Program-made: the position numbers and the translations under genes
Source: JAUNBG01 sp964442735
GTDB lineage: Bacteria; Planctomycetota; Planctomycetia; Pirellulales; Thermoguttaceae
Direction of reading: 5' to 3'
Assembly (NCBI GenBank): GCA_964442735.1
Contig: CAYUAP010000010.1
Span: forward strand, 7,634 to 71,633
DNA: 64,000 nt
Notes under the pieces: generated by a model
What the model was told of the DNA's origin: nothing
What the model saw: the letters and a program-made list of their open reading frames with translations, nothing else
Databases searched by the model: none
In this document: positions 56,668 through 64,000 of the stretch, in pieces
Numbering within the stretch: position 1 is the first letter of the stretch
How the letters are laid out: every line of letters starts with the position of its first letter

Positions 56668-57897
56668 TCACACATATTTTACATTGACTTTTTTCAGAAA
56701 TTTATTTTCCAATAATCTGGCGATTCTTTTAATGACGTTTCGACGAAGTTCGAGGTCGAGGGAGAGTTTTGGATCCTGATGGGCTTCGTTAATTTTCGTT
56801 CCCACCATAATATCGATAATATCGTTTCGGAGCATGAATTCCACCATTTTTCCAGCCGCATTATTACGGGAACTTCCGTCGAACTCTTCCAGATACTGAA
56901 CGGTTTTTGTCAAGGTAAAAATACCTTCAGTCACCAGATCGATTCCTTCAATAGTCGAGCAGGGAGGCATTTCCGGATCAATATTTTTGAGGTCCATAAC
57001 GATTTTTCGATTTAGTTCCCGGGAAATAATTTCCGCCGTTGTTCCGCCACTGACGACTTTATCGCCTTGAAAGTCACGAACGAGTGCGGCGCAGTCGGAG
57101 TCGCTCTGTTTATCGAAGGGCGGTCCGGTAAACAGAATCATTTGACGTGGGCGTCGAAAATACAAAACAGCGCAGGTCATATCGTCTTTATTGACCAACT
57201 GGGGATCCTTGCGTCGTGCCTCATAGAGGACTCGTTCACTCAATTCGAATGCGGAAATATCGGGATTTTCCTGAATCAATCGTTTAATGAACGCGGAACA
57301 GCCGCGAACTCGCCATCCTAATGGCCATGATTTAGAGCCCATTCCCGCCTGACTAATGCCGTCAGAAAAAAATATCAGTCGATCCTTCGGTTCCACATAA
57401 AAATTATAGACCTTCAAGGTCCGATTTTGCCAGTGTGGAGATTCCAGTTCCTGGGAGGAAATACGTATCGATTCCCCTTCCCGAAAAAGAATGAAATTGG
57501 GATTCCCCATTTCTATAACACGTGTTGCTCCGTTCAAACTCGCATTGACAATTGTAAATGTCGCATAGCTAATTTTCCGCACTTGACAGATCGGAAGAGC
57601 GCTCATCATGATTTCCGCCGCATGTACAATACTAATCGTCCCCTCCGACGCAAACTTCAAGGCCATTGTCGCGGTCATGGAAGCCAGTATATTCGCCTTC
57701 ACGCCACTTCCCAACCCGTCCGATAAAACAGCTACGACTTTACCTAAATCACCGCTCTTTTGAAATTTAAAGGAGTCTCCACAGATACTCTCGCCCGCCT
57801 TGCAACGTTGACTGTACCCAAGGTCAATGAAAATCGAAGGAATTGCCCCCCATAACGTCTCTTTTTCATTTTCGTTATTTGTATTGTTTTCATTCAT
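56668..57897 (-). CDS. SpoIIE-type PP2C serine phosphatase
   Basis: The 409-residue soluble protein shows the PP2C/SpoIIE fold: GDSFKF, VLSDGLGSGVKANILA (metal-binding Asp), LIFFSDGISQAGMGS and NKDDMTCAVLYF (last metal Asp). The C-terminal about 130 residues (from RRPRQMILFTGPPFDKQSD) form a second domain with GGTTAEIISRELNRK, typical of phosphatases encoded next to sensory hydrogenases. It probably dephosphorylates a protein in response to the upstream hydrogenase. Its start overlaps the hydrogenase gene by 8 bases. Confidence 0.88.
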   Translation of the reverse strand: MNENNTNNENEKETLWGAIPSIFIDLGYSQRCKAGESICGDSFKFQKSGDLGKVVAVLSDGLGSGVKANILASMTATMALKFASEGTISIVHAAEIMMSALPICQVRKISYATFTIVNASLNGATRVIEMGNPNFILFREGESIRISSQELESPHWQNRTLKVYNFYVEPKDRLIFFSDGISQAGMGSKSWPLGWRVRGCSAFIKRLIQENPDISAFELSERVLYEARRKDPQLVNKDDMTCAVLYFRRPRQMILFTGPPFDKQSDSDCAALVRDFQGDKVVSGGTTAEIISRELNRKIVMDLKNIDPEMPPCSTIEGIDLVTEGIFTLTKTVQYLEEFDGSSRNNAAGKMVEFMLRNDIIDIMVGTKINEAHQDPKLSLDLELRRNVIKRIARLLENKFLKKVNVKYV

Positions 57898-59614
57898 TGA
57901 TGACCTCCTCCTTTTGATCGGCGTAATCCTCCGCTATGGATCGAAGAAGTATTTCCGTTTCGGCCATATGTTCCCCCAAACGGCAGGCTATATCCTGAAC
58001 CGTTGTCAGGTTCTTGTTAATGACTTCACGAGCCCGCGCCGCTATCTGTTCCCGACGAAACTCCGTATTCGTAACGTCAAACAACATACCGCCAACGACC
58101 TGTTGTGTATCAATATTAAAGATATCGAGACTCAACAATTTTTTATTCAGATGTATGGAATCCCGTTTCAATTCGATTCCGTTTGCGAGAACCTCGTTGA
58201 AGAGATCGGAAAACGGTATCAATTTATCCAGCATGGCTCCAGCCAGTCCCGGTAGTTCGTCATAGAGTTCGAGTGTATCCGCTCCGGAAAATTCCGCAAA
58301 ACGACGATTACATTCGATCAAACGAAGTTTACTGTCCACTATAACCACTCCGGCCGGAACTGAACGTAAAATAGCGTTCGATTTCTTCTGCGCCAGTTTC
58401 CGCAGATAGGAGACACACATATTCGGCTCTGCTTTTCCTTTTATCAGTGCGAGCGCAAAATTATGACATGTATTATAACCACAACCTCCGCAGTTCAGTT
58501 CGTCTTCCGGACGAACCTTGCCGACCGACCAGAGCGCCTGTTTTATTTCCTGGAGACTTGCTGTTTCCGTCTCTACCGGATCTTTACCATAACTCTCGTT
58601 TATATTATAAAGAGGACGTTTCGGAACGGCTTCCCGCAGATTCACATTGCGGAGAATACGCATACGTTCCAACAGACCGGGCGAACCATGTTTTGTGCCC
58701 GGTCCATGGACGCAACCCCCCATACAGGCGAGTGCCTCAATAAAAACAGGATCTCTAATATCATTGGGAGAGAGTCCTTCGAGGGTCTGTCGTAATGCGG
58801 CAAGACCGGAAATAAAGGCAAAATTCACCTGTTCGCAACTACCAATTGCCTGAATCGTTTCGTTCATTCCACCTTCGATCGGGTAAATGGCCCCTTCTTC
58901 CGCCTTGTCCGGAACAAAATGATCTGCCTCGCCCGGATCGATCGACCAGAGATCTATTTCGGCCTCTTCCAGCCACTGACGCAGGTCCGGATAGAGAAGG
59001 GAAACATCTACAAGTTCCGGATGCCTATCCGCTTCGTTCTTTTTAGCGATACAGGGACCGATAAAAACGACTTTTATCGGTTCGGTATGTCGTTCATGAA
59101 GATATTTGGCATGGGCAAGTGCGGGAGACAGGCAGGGAGAAATAGAGTCGGTGAATTCCGGAATGTATTTCCGAATCATATCCACGACGACAGGACAGGC
59201 GGAAGAGATCATAACGCCTCGTGTTGCTGTACTCAATTTTTGGGCAATATCGGCGGAAACGAATTGTGCTCCCAATGCGGTTTCACTAACTCCGGCAAAT
59301 CCCAATTGCCGAAGAGCCCCTATTAATTTTCCGGGGACAAGACCTTTAAACTCGTTGACCCAGGATGGAGCTAATGAAACATAAACCGGAACTTCACCCT
59401 TTATCAGTTCACGAACGCGTCCGAGATCGTTCCGTATTTTTTTCGCATGGGCAGGACATACTTCCACACAATGTCCACAGGCAAGACAGAGTTCGGGAAT
59501 AACCGACGCATGACCTTCTTCAACCTTAATCGCCTTAACCGGACAATGACGTACACATTTAAAACAATCCTGACATTCTGTGTTGGCGGTATAGACGGGT
59601 GTATTACGATTCAT
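57890..59614 (-). CDS. Sensory-type [FeFe]-hydrogenase with PAS domain (HydS-like)
   Basis: The 574-residue protein has two N-terminal [4Fe-4S] motifs (Cys14, 17, 20, 24 and Cys43, 46, 49, 53). The H-cluster domain has motif 1 as SSACP (Cys140), motif 2 GPCIAKKNE and motif 3 EALACMGGCVHGPG. A further cluster motif, CGGCGYNTCHNF with a later Cys, and a C-terminal PAS domain (AGVVIVDSKLRLIECNRRFAEFSG) follow. The proton-relay Cys that precedes the cluster ligand in catalytic enzymes is Ala139 here, as reported for the sensory HydS of Thermotoga. The likely role is sensing H2 or redox state and signalling to the adjacent phosphatase. It overlaps both neighbours by 8 and 11 bases. Confidence 0.9.
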   Translation of the reverse strand: MNRNTPVYTANTECQDCFKCVRHCPVKAIKVEEGHASVIPELCLACGHCVEVCPAHAKKIRNDLGRVRELIKGEVPVYVSLAPSWVNEFKGLVPGKLIGALRQLGFAGVSETALGAQFVSADIAQKLSTATRGVMISSACPVVVDMIRKYIPEFTDSISPCLSPALAHAKYLHERHTEPIKVVFIGPCIAKKNEADRHPELVDVSLLYPDLRQWLEEAEIDLWSIDPGEADHFVPDKAEEGAIYPIEGGMNETIQAIGSCEQVNFAFISGLAALRQTLEGLSPNDIRDPVFIEALACMGGCVHGPGTKHGSPGLLERMRILRNVNLREAVPKRPLYNINESYGKDPVETETASLQEIKQALWSVGKVRPEDELNCGGCGYNTCHNFALALIKGKAEPNMCVSYLRKLAQKKSNAILRSVPAGVVIVDSKLRLIECNRRFAEFSGADTLELYDELPGLAGAMLDKLIPFSDLFNEVLANGIELKRDSIHLNKKLLSLDIFNIDTQQVVGGMLFDVTNTEFRREQIAARAREVINKNLTTVQDIACRLGEHMAETEILLRSIAEDYADQKEEVINE

Positions 59615-59879
59615 TTGATGTTTGACTCCTTGTTGACTGATCCGCAGCTTTCAGTCCTTCTAAAAGTTCTATTAGTCTCTCTTTGGTAACATTATGATGT
59701 ATGGTATCGTCTATTTTAAGATTAGGGCCTTCCGCACACTGACGAACACAATTCGTACCACATAACTCCACACAGGCATCCAGATCATTCTGCTCCAGAT
59801 AATCTTCCAGAATCTGAAGATTCTTCTCATTTCCACGAACAAAACAGGAACTTCCCATACAGATGGTAATTTTTGCCAT
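59604..59879 (-). CDS. Thioredoxin-like [2Fe-2S] ferredoxin
   Basis: The 91-residue protein begins MAKITICMGSSCFVRGN. Six cysteines (7, 12, 36, 40, 44, 48) include the CX4C and CX3C pairs of the NuoE/HydC-type [2Fe-2S] fold. It is probably the electron carrier for the hydrogenase encoded immediately downstream, with which it overlaps by 11 bases. It is the first gene of the three-gene operon. Confidence 0.88.
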   Translation of the reverse strand: MAKITICMGSSCFVRGNEKNLQILEDYLEQNDLDACVELCGTNCVRQCAEGPNLKIDDTIHHNVTKERLIELLEGLKAADQSTRSQTSNES

Positions 59880-59985
59880 TTTCTCTCTTCTTTTCTTGTG
59901 ATTTTCTTTAATTAATCGTCATTTACATCTAAAAATAGAGGTTAAAGAAAAATTTCGAAATAATTCCATTATTGATTCCTGTTTT

Positions 59986-60123
59986 ACTTTAGGACGTTAT
60001 AAATACGGCATTTCCTGGGAATGCGGACGCCATGCCTGACGGCAGGCAGGTCTCGTCCGCATCCTCCAAAACAGGTGTCTCGCCTGTTTTGAAAAATGGA
60101 CTTTTATAACGACCTTGAGTATA
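59986..60123 (+). repeat. Family A element (A11)
   Basis: Termini CTTTAGGACGTTATAAA and TTTATAACGACCTTGAGTATA, both hairpins, and the gcctgacggcaggc cassette. It lies in the leader region upstream of the hydrogenase operon. Confidence 0.88.
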
Positions 60124-60213
60124 TTGTGAACAGGAAATAATCATTATTTCAGTTTTCAAATAAAATAACTCAAGTGATAACCGTGGATTCCATGAAGTCG
60201 CTGTTATCGCTTG

Positions 60214-60352
60214 TATACGGTGGATCGTTATAAAATCGGCATTTTCCAGGAACGCGGACGCCATGCCTGACGGCAGGCAGGTCTCGTCCACCTCCTTCAC
60301 AACAGGTATCTCGTCTGTTGTAAAAAAAAGATTTATAACAACCTTGAGTATA
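60214..60352 (+). repeat. Family A element (A12), diverged
   Basis: Termini TATACGGTGGATCGTTATAAA and ATTTATAACAACCTTGAGTATA. The cassette is present and the second hairpin is changed to acaacaggtatctcgtctgttgt, with changes on both arms so that it still pairs. Confidence 0.85.
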
Positions 60353-60720
60353 TTCGGGATCGCAACCGGCCCCGTTTGCGGTAGTGTCTATAATGAATTT
60401 CCAAATTACGTTATTCCATAAAAACAGAGGATAATATAACCTCTCCAATGTTCTATCATAATAATGAATTAAGTCAACCTGATAAAAATTTTTCTCGACC
60501 GAATCGATATTTCCACCAATGTATTTTTTCTTCACTATGGACAACATTATGGATAACATTTCATTTATCAGTGGTTCGTAACACTTAAAAATAGGAGTTG
60601 ACTGGATTATTTAACAGACAGGACTGGAAATGGACGTCTCGTCCGTATTACCGCAAAACAGGCGTCCCCGCCTGTTTTGTTCCCCTGAATAAACTCCCGG
60701 ATTAAAGAGTTCCCAACCAC
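60353..60720. other. Intergenic region with a family C/A fragment
   Basis: No gene is supported. At 60622-60681 gacaggactggaaatggacg-tct-cgtcc and aaaacaggcgtccccgcctgtttt form the two hairpins of the A type without its termini, resembling the segment at 14660-14730; the second hairpin with tttgttcccc may serve as terminator for adhE on neither or either strand. Confidence 0.4.
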
Positions 60721-60812
60721 TGGTATAATATTTACTGATATATTATTTACTGGTACATTATTTACTAGTACATTATTTACTGGTACATTATTTACTGGTA
60801 CATTATTTACTG
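60721..60812. repeat. 15-bp tandem repeat at the adhE stop codon
   Basis: Five or six units of tggtacattatttac run into the end of adhE. The last unit's ttatttactg contains the adhE stop codon and final Ser-Lys codons, so the array seems to have grown from the gene's 3' end outward. Confidence 0.8.
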
Positions 60813-63472
60813 TAATAGGCTTTCAGGAACAGATCCTTGATTTCCGAAATCAGTGGATAGCGGGGATTGGCGCCCGTGCACTGATCATCAAACGCTTTTT
60901 CGGATATTTCGTCAAGGGCGTCCAGAAAATCGTGTTCAGAAATACCATATTCCTGAATCGACTTTGGAATATCGAGTTCTTCTTTAAGTTTTTCAACGGC
61001 GGAAATCAAGGCCTCGACCTTTTGTTCCGGCGTCATGCCCGACTTGGTTAAATTGAGGAAGTCGGCGAGATCGGCGTATCGTTCTTTAGCCTCCGGAATC
61101 TTGTACTGTGAAAAAGTTCCTTGTTTGGTTGGCTTGCTCGTTCCATTGAATCGAATCACATGACCGATCAGGAAGGCGTTGGCCAATCCATGTGGAATAT
61201 GGAACTGCGCGCCCAATTTATGGGCCATTGAATGGCACAAACCCAGGAAGGCGTTAGCAAACGCCATTCCGGCCATTGTGGACGCATGATGAACTTTTTC
61301 TCGTGCTTTTTCATCGGTTGGCACTTTATAGGAGGTCGGCAAATATTTGAAGATCAATCGGGCCGACTCTTTTGCCAGTGCATTGGTGTATTCGCTAGCC
61401 ATAATGGAAACTCGGGCCTCCAATGCATGAACCAGAACATCAATTCCACTGTAACTGGTCAGTTTTTTGGGCATGTTTATAACCAGTTTCGTATCGACAA
61501 TAGCCATATCGGGCGTCAACTGGTAGTCGGCCAACGGGTATTTATTACCGGTTTTTTCATCGGTAATGACGGCAAACGGAGTAACTTCCGATCCGGTTCC
61601 CGACGTTGTAGGAATAGCGACCAGGGTTGCTTTTTCACCCAATTTCGGGAATTTATAAACACGTTTACGAATATCCATAAATCGCATGGCAATATCTTCG
61701 AACTGCACATCCGGATGTTCATACAGCAGCCACATAATTTTCGCGGCGTCCATAGGGGAACCGCCACCAATAGCAATAATGGTATCCGGCTTAAAGGCGT
61801 TCATTCGTTCCAACCCTTTATAGGCGCAACCCAGGGTCGGGTCGGGCTCCACATCGGAGAAGATTTCCATACGAACGTTCATCTCTTCCAGCAGATTAAT
61901 CAATTCTTCCAGCATACCGGAGTTATGAAGGAATCGGTCCGTTACGACAAATGCTCGTTTACGACCGTCATCTGCCAGATCGCGAATTGCTTCATTTAGA
62001 CAGCCATATTTAAAATAAACCTTTTGAGGAACCCGGAACCACAACATATTCTCTCTTCTCTCCGCGATTGTTTTAATGTTCAATAAATGGCGCGGTGCTA
62101 TATTCTGACTAACCGAATTACCACCCCAGGTACCGCACCCCAGGGTCAACGACGGATCCAGTTTGAAATTAAAGACATCGCCAATCGCCCCCTGACTGGA
62201 CGGCATATTGATTAAGGTACGGCATGTCTTGGTTTTATGACCAAATTCCTCTATTCGGTCAAAATTGTTCGGATTTGTATAGAGTACACTGGTATGTCCC
62301 AATCCTCCGAAGTCGAGTAACTGCTGCGCCCGATGAAGGGCCGCTTCAAAGTCACGTTCGTGATAAAGCGCCAGAACCGGCGATAATTTTTCGACACTAA
62401 ATGGAAATTCCTTGCCGACACCATTGGTTTCACCGATTAAAACCTTCGCGTGATCCGGAACAGACAGACCGGCCATCTTCGCGATTTTTACCGCACTCTG
62501 TCCAACGATATTCGCGTTTAATTTACCATCGATAACAATGATCGACGCGACTTTTTTCGCTTCTTCCGCATTTAATATATAGGCGCCTCGTTTAATAAAT
62601 TCCGCCTTAACCGCGTCATAAATTTGATCAACGACTACAACCGACTGTTCCGACGCACAAATCATTCCATTATCGAATGTCTTGCTCTGAAGGACGGCAC
62701 AGACCGCCATTTGAATATCACAGGTTTCATCGAAAACCGCCGGTGTATTACCCGGACCAACCCCCAGGGCCGGAACACCACTGGAATACGCCGCTTTAAC
62801 CATACCGGGGCCTCCCGTTGCCAGTATCATACTAATCGCTTTATGACCCATTAAGTGTTGACTCTTGGCTACGGTTGGATGCTCAATCCATCCGACGATA
62901 TCCTGTGGCGCTCCCGCCGCTACGGCCGCATCCAATACTATTTTTGCCGCGGCTATGGTACTCTTGCAGGCTCGTGGATGTGGACTGAAAATAATACCGT
63001 TTCGTGTCTTTAAGGCTAACAGGGATTTAAATATTGCCGTCGAGGTCGGATTCGTCGTCGGAACGATTCCGGCTATGATACCAACCGGCTCTGCTATCTT
63101 GATTATACCATACGTATCATCGTATTCCAAATCGTCACAAGTCTTCTCGTTCTTGTACTTGTTATAGACATATTCGGAGGCAAAATGGTTCTTTATAACC
63201 TTGTCTTCCACTACGCCCATTCCGGTCTCTGCGACTGCCATTTTCGCTAGCGGAATTCGGGCCTCGTTTGCCGCAAGCGCCACCGCCCGAAATATGTCGT
63301 CCACCTGCTTCTGGTTATACGTCGCATAGATCTGCTGGGCCTTCTGGACTCGCGCAATTATTTCATCAAGTTCCGCACGCTCCTGCGCCTCTGACGCCTC
63401 TCTTGCCTGCTGCTGCTCCACTTCCGTCTTCAACTCCTGATTGTCGTCCGCTTTTTTTTCTGTCCTGGCCAT
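60803..63472 (-). CDS. adhE: Bifunctional acetaldehyde-CoA/alcohol dehydrogenase
   Basis: The 889-residue enzyme reduces acetyl-CoA to acetaldehyde and then to ethanol, regenerating two NAD+ in fermentation. After a charged helical start (about 1-30) comes the aldehyde dehydrogenase half (VGIIAGIVPTTNPTSTAIFK, and the catalytic Cys in DNGMICASEQS). The iron-dependent alcohol dehydrogenase half starts near 460, with GGGSPMDAAKIMWLLYEHP, TTSGTGSEVTPFAV and metal ligands in HSMAHKLGAQFHIPHGLANA. GAAGGGG precedes the start. Proteins of this type form long filaments (spirosomes). It is the strongest pointer to a fermentative lifestyle here. Confidence 0.95.
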   Translation of the reverse strand: MARTEKKADDNQELKTEVEQQQAREASEAQERAELDEIIARVQKAQQIYATYNQKQVDDIFRAVALAANEARIPLAKMAVAETGMGVVEDKVIKNHFASEYVYNKYKNEKTCDDLEYDDTYGIIKIAEPVGIIAGIVPTTNPTSTAIFKSLLALKTRNGIIFSPHPRACKSTIAAAKIVLDAAVAAGAPQDIVGWIEHPTVAKSQHLMGHKAISMILATGGPGMVKAAYSSGVPALGVGPGNTPAVFDETCDIQMAVCAVLQSKTFDNGMICASEQSVVVVDQIYDAVKAEFIKRGAYILNAEEAKKVASIIVIDGKLNANIVGQSAVKIAKMAGLSVPDHAKVLIGETNGVGKEFPFSVEKLSPVLALYHERDFEAALHRAQQLLDFGGLGHTSVLYTNPNNFDRIEEFGHKTKTCRTLINMPSSQGAIGDVFNFKLDPSLTLGCGTWGGNSVSQNIAPRHLLNIKTIAERRENMLWFRVPQKVYFKYGCLNEAIRDLADDGRKRAFVVTDRFLHNSGMLEELINLLEEMNVRMEIFSDVEPDPTLGCAYKGLERMNAFKPDTIIAIGGGSPMDAAKIMWLLYEHPDVQFEDIAMRFMDIRKRVYKFPKLGEKATLVAIPTTSGTGSEVTPFAVITDEKTGNKYPLADYQLTPDMAIVDTKLVINMPKKLTSYSGIDVLVHALEARVSIMASEYTNALAKESARLIFKYLPTSYKVPTDEKAREKVHHASTMAGMAFANAFLGLCHSMAHKLGAQFHIPHGLANAFLIGHVIRFNGTSKPTKQGTFSQYKIPEAKERYADLADFLNLTKSGMTPEQKVEALISAVEKLKEELDIPKSIQEYGISEHDFLDALDEISEKAFDDQCTGANPRYPLISEIKDLFLKAYYSK

Positions 63473-63881
63473 TGTATCCCCTTCACTTTCTGTTATATGT
63501 TACCTTCAATAATCACAACTTTCTCCACCGCTCTCTCCGCAGCGAATAGCCAATTCCAATTTGTTGTATTCAGTAAAATACCTTCATTGAATTTGTTGTG
63601 GTTAATTTCTTTATTTTTACATTAAATTCCCTCTTTATACAAGTGGGCAAGAAATTTTTTACTCTCCTGTAAATCATCGATAAATCATATCGATAATCAT
63701 TTATAGATAAATTTTTATCGATATATTGGTATTGTATACCTTTATTGGTTAATGTCAAGCGAAAAAATCTGTTTTTTGATCACTTTTCCGGAAATAGTTG
63801 CAATTCCACAGATTCCATTTTTGAAGTGAATTGTGATACATGGAACTTCACAATGTTACATGTTATAGTTTAAAAAAGTTT
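63473..63881 (-). promoter_or_regulatory. adhE upstream region with repeated TATCGATA motifs
   Basis: AT-rich, with ATCGATA at 63676 and palindromic TATCGATA at 63688-63695 and 63716-63723. These evenly related palindromes could be a repressor site, but no known Rex-type site (TTGTTAA-N4-TTAACAA) is visible. The 62-codon frame in this region is not supported as a gene. Confidence 0.35.
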
Positions 63882-64000
63882 GTAGCCGTTCATGAATATA
63901 AAGTGAAACCACAGATATAAAGTGAAACGAAACCACGGATATAAATTGAAACCACGGATAACACTGATTTTCACGGATAGTTTTTTGGCAAACAAACTTT
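63882..64000 (-). repeat. Family B element cut by the window edge (B8)
   Basis: The left end reads GTAGCCGTTCATG, one base off the consensus, then three ataaagtgaaaccac-type units and the conserved ggcaaacaaacttt core at the edge. Its left flank is AAAAGTTT; the other side is outside the window. Confidence 0.85.

Noticed and set aside
63570..63758. 62-codon frame upstream of adhE
   Set aside because: AT-rich sequence with no ribosome binding site or recognisable product; more likely promoter region.
1..64000. tRNA or rRNA genes
   Set aside because: No convincing cloverleaf arm motifs or rRNA stretches were seen by eye; a dedicated scan could still find one.

Overview
The window looks like a scaffold piece from an anaerobic, fermentative member of the Planctomycetota with moderate to low G+C. 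The pointers are: a DUF1559 pilin-like protein with a prepilin N-terminus (20739-21875); a giant 1705-residue secretin (3588-8705); a YhaN/YhaO-type ATPase/phosphoesterase pair; a DUF4091 protein; and, for an anaerobic lifestyle, a bifunctional AdhE (60803-63472) and a sensory-type [FeFe]-hydrogenase operon (56668-59879). Genus and species cannot be read from the sequence. No rRNA or tRNA gene was recognised, and a run of 100 Ns (56387-56486) marks an assembly gap.

Layout. 1-8705: cell-envelope genes (BON-domain protein, repeat-bearing lipoprotein, giant secretin). 9068-14529: housekeeping and metabolism (UDP-glucuronate decarboxylase-like enzyme, ProS, YhcH-like protein, RlmN, glycerophosphodiesterase). 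14600-17208: a repeat-rich patch with an Rpn-type PD-(D/E)XK nuclease gene and a truncated duplicate of its 3' end. 17551-25818: ClpB, DUF1559 protein, PAS-GAF-receiver signalling protein, SorC-like regulator. 25815-28490: dispersed repeats around a methyltransferase and a tail-anchored protein. 28759-37618: a carbohydrate-active-looking block (DUF4091 protein, membrane protein, clan GH-A-like protein, FMN reductase). 38109-47718: a co-oriented run rsmH - TM/LysM repeat protein - secreted coiled-coil protein - TM/HTH protein - scpA. 47955-55009: aroA and the yhaN/yhaO-like pair. 55413-56528: a large composite repeat with a satellite and the gap. 56668-63472: the hydrogenase-sensor operon and adhE.

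The most striking content is non-coding. Two families of short, non-autonomous, terminally inverted elements fill most gaps. Family B (about 205-245 bp) begins and ends with GTAACCRTTCAC and is flanked by 8-bp target duplications, perfect or one mismatch off at four single-element sites; the GTAA end plus 8-bp duplication is the signature known for IS66-family transposition. Family A (about 115-145 bp) has ends reading TACT-N6-CGTTATAA flanked by TA, with two internal hairpins and a removable cassette; it looks like an IS630/Tc1-type MITE. A is nested in B at the same position in two separate composites. A recombination between two A copies best explains the partial duplication at the Rpn gene. 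No transposase for either family is in the window.

A second theme is in-frame minisatellites in envelope proteins (18-bp units in the lipoprotein and secretin; 66-, 54- and 15-bp units in the LysM protein; 15-bp units in the next protein; 12-bp units in the Rpn protein), while most intergenic arrays use unit lengths that are not multiples of three.
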